A stretch of 15,826 bases of DNA from CBDTTW01 sp965363675. GTDB taxonomy: Bacteria; Bacteroidota; Rhodothermia; Rhodothermales; DASSAV01. The translations under genes were made by a program, and so were the position numbers. The DNA lies in the NCBI GenBank assembly GCA_965363675.1, contig CBDTTW010000060.1:1-15826 (forward strand), given 5' to 3'. Of this stretch, positions 13,851-15,826 are shown piece after piece; the first letter of the stretch is position 1, and every line of letters starts with the position of its first letter. Under the pieces are notes generated by a model. It had not been told where the DNA came from. It did not search any database and saw only the letters and a program-made list of their open reading frames with translations.

Positions 13851-14384
13851 TTACCGCAGACGGATCTTCTCGTTTTCAGAGCCCTCGCCCTCGTAGCGCT
13901 CGCCGGCGGCGAGGGCCTTGACGAAGCCGAAAAGCTGCACCAGCTTGCCCGAGGGCGCGTCCCAGTACTCGGCCTTGCGCACCCGCACGCGCAGCAGGGT
14001 CAGGTTGGGATCGTCCTTGCCCTCCGGAAAAAACGCCTTGAGGGCCGGCTGCCACAGCTCATCGATTTTCTGCCGGTCGTTGACGAGGCGCCCCTTGCCC
14101 GACACCGAGACGTAGCGCTGATCGCTCGGCTCGGCATAGGCGATGTTGACGGCGGCGTCCTGCTCGACTTCGTGAACCTTGGCCGAGTCGCGGCCCGTGA
14201 AAAACCACAGATCGCCGTCGAAGTCGGCGTGCTGCGTCGCCATGGGGCGGCTGCGCAAGTCGCCGTCCACGTCCACCGTGGTGAGCATGGCGATGCGGAT
14301 ATCCTTGATGAGTTCGTTTAGCTTCTTGATGGCCTCGTGGCGGTCGGTGGGAGCGCTGCGGGGGGCCGGGTTCTGGTCGCTCAT
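13851..14384 (-). CDS. General stress protein 26-like FMN-binding split-barrel (pyridoxamine 5'-phosphate oxidase family) protein
   Basis: The 177-residue cytoplasmic protein matches the general-stress (COG3871-type) branch of the PNPOx-like split barrel. After a polar N-terminus and a helix (residues 16-30), the barrel strands are visible as AMLTTVDVDGDLRSRPMAT (32-50), DLWFFTGRDSAKVHEV (58-73), AAVNIAYAEP (77-86) and RYVSVSGKGRLV (90-101). R44/R46 and the LWFFT strand are where relatives contact the FMN phosphate. D-E-L-W-Q-P near 108 and AEYWDAPSGK near 138 are typical of this branch. Relatives bind FMN or other flavins, but their reaction is unclear, and this is not likely to be the true pyridoxine biosynthesis oxidase. 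The ATG at 14384 is the natural start, and the length is usual for the family. No clear promoter was found. Confidence 0.87.
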   Translation of the reverse strand: MSDQNPAPRSAPTDRHEAIKKLNELIKDIRIAMLTTVDVDGDLRSRPMATQHADFDGDLWFFTGRDSAKVHEVEQDAAVNIAYAEPSDQRYVSVSGKGRLVNDRQKIDELWQPALKAFFPEGKDDPNLTLLRVRVRKAEYWDAPSGKLVQLFGFVKALAAGERYEGEGSENEKIRLR

Positions 14385-14453
14385 TAGGAGAGTTCGTTTT
14401 GTGATGGATAGCGATGCTGTAGCTGAGACAGGACGCCGCCGCCCCGGGTTTCG

Positions 14454-14482
14454 GGGGAGGGCCTCCCCTAAACGTAACGTTT
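14454..14482. repeat. Two adjacent palindromes upstream of the stress-protein gene
   Basis: GGGGAGG (14454-14460) and CCTCCCC (14462-14468) are reverse complements around one base. Two bases on, AAACGTAACGTTT (14470-14482) is a 13-base palindrome with a single central base. They lie 70-100 bases upstream of the stress-protein start and 17 bases downstream of the flavoprotein stop. AAACGT-A-ACGTTT looks like a dimeric repressor site, while the GC-rich one could help terminate the flavoprotein transcript. Confidence 0.45.
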
Positions 14483-14498
14483 CCTCCAGGCAGGCGGC

Positions 14499-15826
14499 TC
14501 AGACGATCCGGCCGTCGTTGCCCTGCGCCCGGCCGTGCAGCCGGAAGATGCGTTGCAGCCACCGCACGGCCCGCACGGTTTGCTTGCGCGCGTACCACTG
14601 GTCCGCCGCCCGGCGCACGCCGAGGCCGTAGGTGGGGTAGGGGTGGATCGTGTCGGCGATGCGGCGCAGCGAAACGCCGTGCGAGGCGGCCAGGGCCAGC
14701 TCGCAGATCAGCTCGCCGGCCCGCTCGCCGAGCACCGAGGCCCCGAGGATGCGCCCCGAGCGCGCCAGGATCTTGACGCCGCCCGTTTCCTTGCCCTCAG
14801 TGATGGCCCGGTCAAGGCGGTCGTAGGGAAAACGGTACACCTGGTAGGCGGCGCCCTCTTTTTGCAGCGCCTCCTCCGAGGGGCCGAAAGCCGCCAGTTC
14901 GGGGTCGGTGTATATGACGCGGGGGGTGACCTTGCGTTCGGTGCGGAGCGGCAGCTTCAGCAAAGCGCGCATCACGGCGATTTTGGCCGTGTGCTCGCTC
15001 ATGTGCGTCTGAAAGTGCGCGCCCGTCACGTCGCCGACGGCGTAGATGCCGGGGACGTTGGTCCTCCCCGAGCCGTCCACGGGGATGCCCTCGCCGGAAT
15101 GTTCCACCCCCGCCGCCGCCAGGCCCAGCCCTTCGACGTTGGGCGTACGGCCCACCGCCGCGAGCAGGGCGTCGGCCTCGACGGGGCCGGTGGTCGTCTC
15201 CAGCCGAAGGGCCTCGCCCTGCCGCCCGATAAACTGCACGGCGGCGCCGGAGCGGATGTCGATGCCTTCGCCGGCGAGGCGCGCCGAGAGCACGGCGGCG
15301 TGCCCGGCGTCCTCGCGGCGGAGCAGGCGTTCGCCCCGGTCGATCAGGACGACGCGGCTGCCGAGGCGCTGGAACGCCTGCCCCATTTCCATCCCGATAG
15401 CGCCGCCGCCGAGGATGGCAAGGCGCGCCGGCAGCGCCGTTAGTTCAAAAAGGGTGTCGCTCGTGAGGTAAGGCGTCGTTTCGATGCCGGGAACCTGCGG
15501 CGCGGCAGGGCGCGCGCCGGCGGCGATGAGGAAGCTGCGCGCCGTCAGGCGCAGGGTCGGGCCGTCCTCGCGTTCGATGGCGACGGCGTCGGCGCCAGTA
15601 AAAACGGCGGCCCCCCGGACGACGGCCGCGCCCATGGCCTCGAACACCGGCGGGGCGTCGGCCTCGTCGTAGATGCGGCGGCGGAGGCTCCGGATGTGCT
15701 CCATGAGCCTGCCGAAGTCGAAGGGCAACTCGGCGCCGGCCAGCCCGATGCGCTCGGCGGTGCGCGCCTCGTGGACGACGCGCGTGGCGTGCAGCAGCGC
15801 CTTGCTCGGGACGCAGCCGGTCCAGG
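14499..15826 (-). CDS. Mercuric reductase-like/dihydrolipoamide dehydrogenase-like flavoprotein disulfide reductase (N-terminus missing)
   Basis: The gene runs off the right edge, so the first FAD-binding segment is outside the window. The visible part opens with W-T-G-C-V-P-S-K-A-L-L-H, the redox-active site; its second Cys is encoded at 15813-15815 and the first would lie just outside. The W before T-G-C is typical of the mercuric reductase-like group rather than true lipoamide dehydrogenases. Next come an NAD(P)-binding ILGGGAIGMEMG, the second FAD motif GIYAVGDVTGAH, a dimerisation domain and HPYPTYG with the catalytic His near the end. The C-terminus ends in NDGRIV without the vicinal Cys pair of true MerA, so mercury reduction is not supported. 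It is a cytoplasmic FAD/NAD(P)H-dependent disulfide oxidoreductase of unknown substrate. A TTG within the frame at 15728 is not the start, since coding similarity continues upstream. Confidence 0.9.
   Translation of the reverse strand, partial: WTGCVPSKALLHATRVVHEARTAERIGLAGAELPFDFGRLMEHIRSLRRRIYDEADAPPVFEAMGAAVVRGAAVFTGADAVAIEREDGPTLRLTARSFLIAAGARPAAPQVPGIETTPYLTSDTLFELTALPARLAILGGGAIGMEMGQAFQRLGSRVVLIDRGERLLRREDAGHAAVLSARLAGEGIDIRSGAAVQFIGRQGEALRLETTTGPVEADALLAAVGRTPNVEGLGLAAAGVEHSGEGIPVDGSGRTNVPGIYAVGDVTGAHFQTHMSEHTAKIAVMRALLKLPLRTERKVTPRVIYTDPELAAFGPSEEALQKEGAAYQVYRFPYDRLDRAITEGKETGGVKILARSGRILGASVLGERAGELICELALAASHGVSLRRIADTIHPYPTYGLGVRRAADQWYARKQTVRAVRWLQRIFRLHGRAQGNDGRIV

Noticed and set aside
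14499..15826. True mercuric reductase (merA) of a mercury-resistance operon
   Set aside because: The C-terminal vicinal Cys pair is absent, and no merR, merT or merP gene is nearby.
1..15826. CRISPR array, transposon, prophage or toxin-antitoxin/defence system
   Set aside because: I saw no regularly spaced repeats, transposase, integrase, phage gene or paired small toxin genes on reading both strands.

Overview
The window is a GC-rich (roughly 70% by eye) bacterial chromosome segment with eight complete genes, two partial genes at the edges and short gaps. The organism is most likely a member of the Rhodothermota/Bacteroidota (Rhodothermales-like). The clues are a giant periplasmic-propeller hybrid histidine kinase, several promoters that resemble the Bacteroidota -33/-7 pattern (TTG, 20 bases, TA..), starts mostly without a Shine-Dalgarno sequence, and very high GC. 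This placement is an inference from gene style; no rRNA or marker gene is present.

Left part (1-4246, plus strand): the tail of an unidentified gene, an EamA/DMT-family permease, an OPT-family oligopeptide transporter, and a Tat-exported sugar phosphate isomerase/epimerase-like TIM barrel. They look like separate transcription units rather than one operon, because promoter-like elements precede each.

Centre (4247-10885, plus strand): a leader rich in inverted repeats, then a 1883-residue BvgS-type hybrid kinase (signal peptide, Reg_prop propeller, Y_Y_Y, one membrane span, PAS-GAF-PAS, HisKA, HATPase, REC, REC, Hpt). A 335-base gap with a conspicuous AT-rich island follows, then a stand-alone Rcp1-like response regulator that ends at a clear intrinsic terminator. 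All parts needed for a His-Asp-His-Asp relay are present, but neither protein has a DNA-binding output domain.

Right part (10895-15826, minus strand, convergent with the regulator): galT, a secreted GH43-like glycosidase with discoidin and FN3 modules, a general-stress FMN-binding split-barrel protein, and a flavin disulfide reductase of the mercuric reductase-like group that runs off the right edge. GH43 plus galT suggests plant- or algal-polysaccharide use, and the kinase resembles carbohydrate sensors of the HTCS class, but a functional link between them is only inferred.

I found no CRISPR array, transposase, tRNA, rRNA or phage gene. Most of the window is ordinary. The points most worth a second look are the relay without an output domain, the AT-rich island between kinase and regulator, and the perfect inverted repeats at 4252-4285 and 13776-13813.
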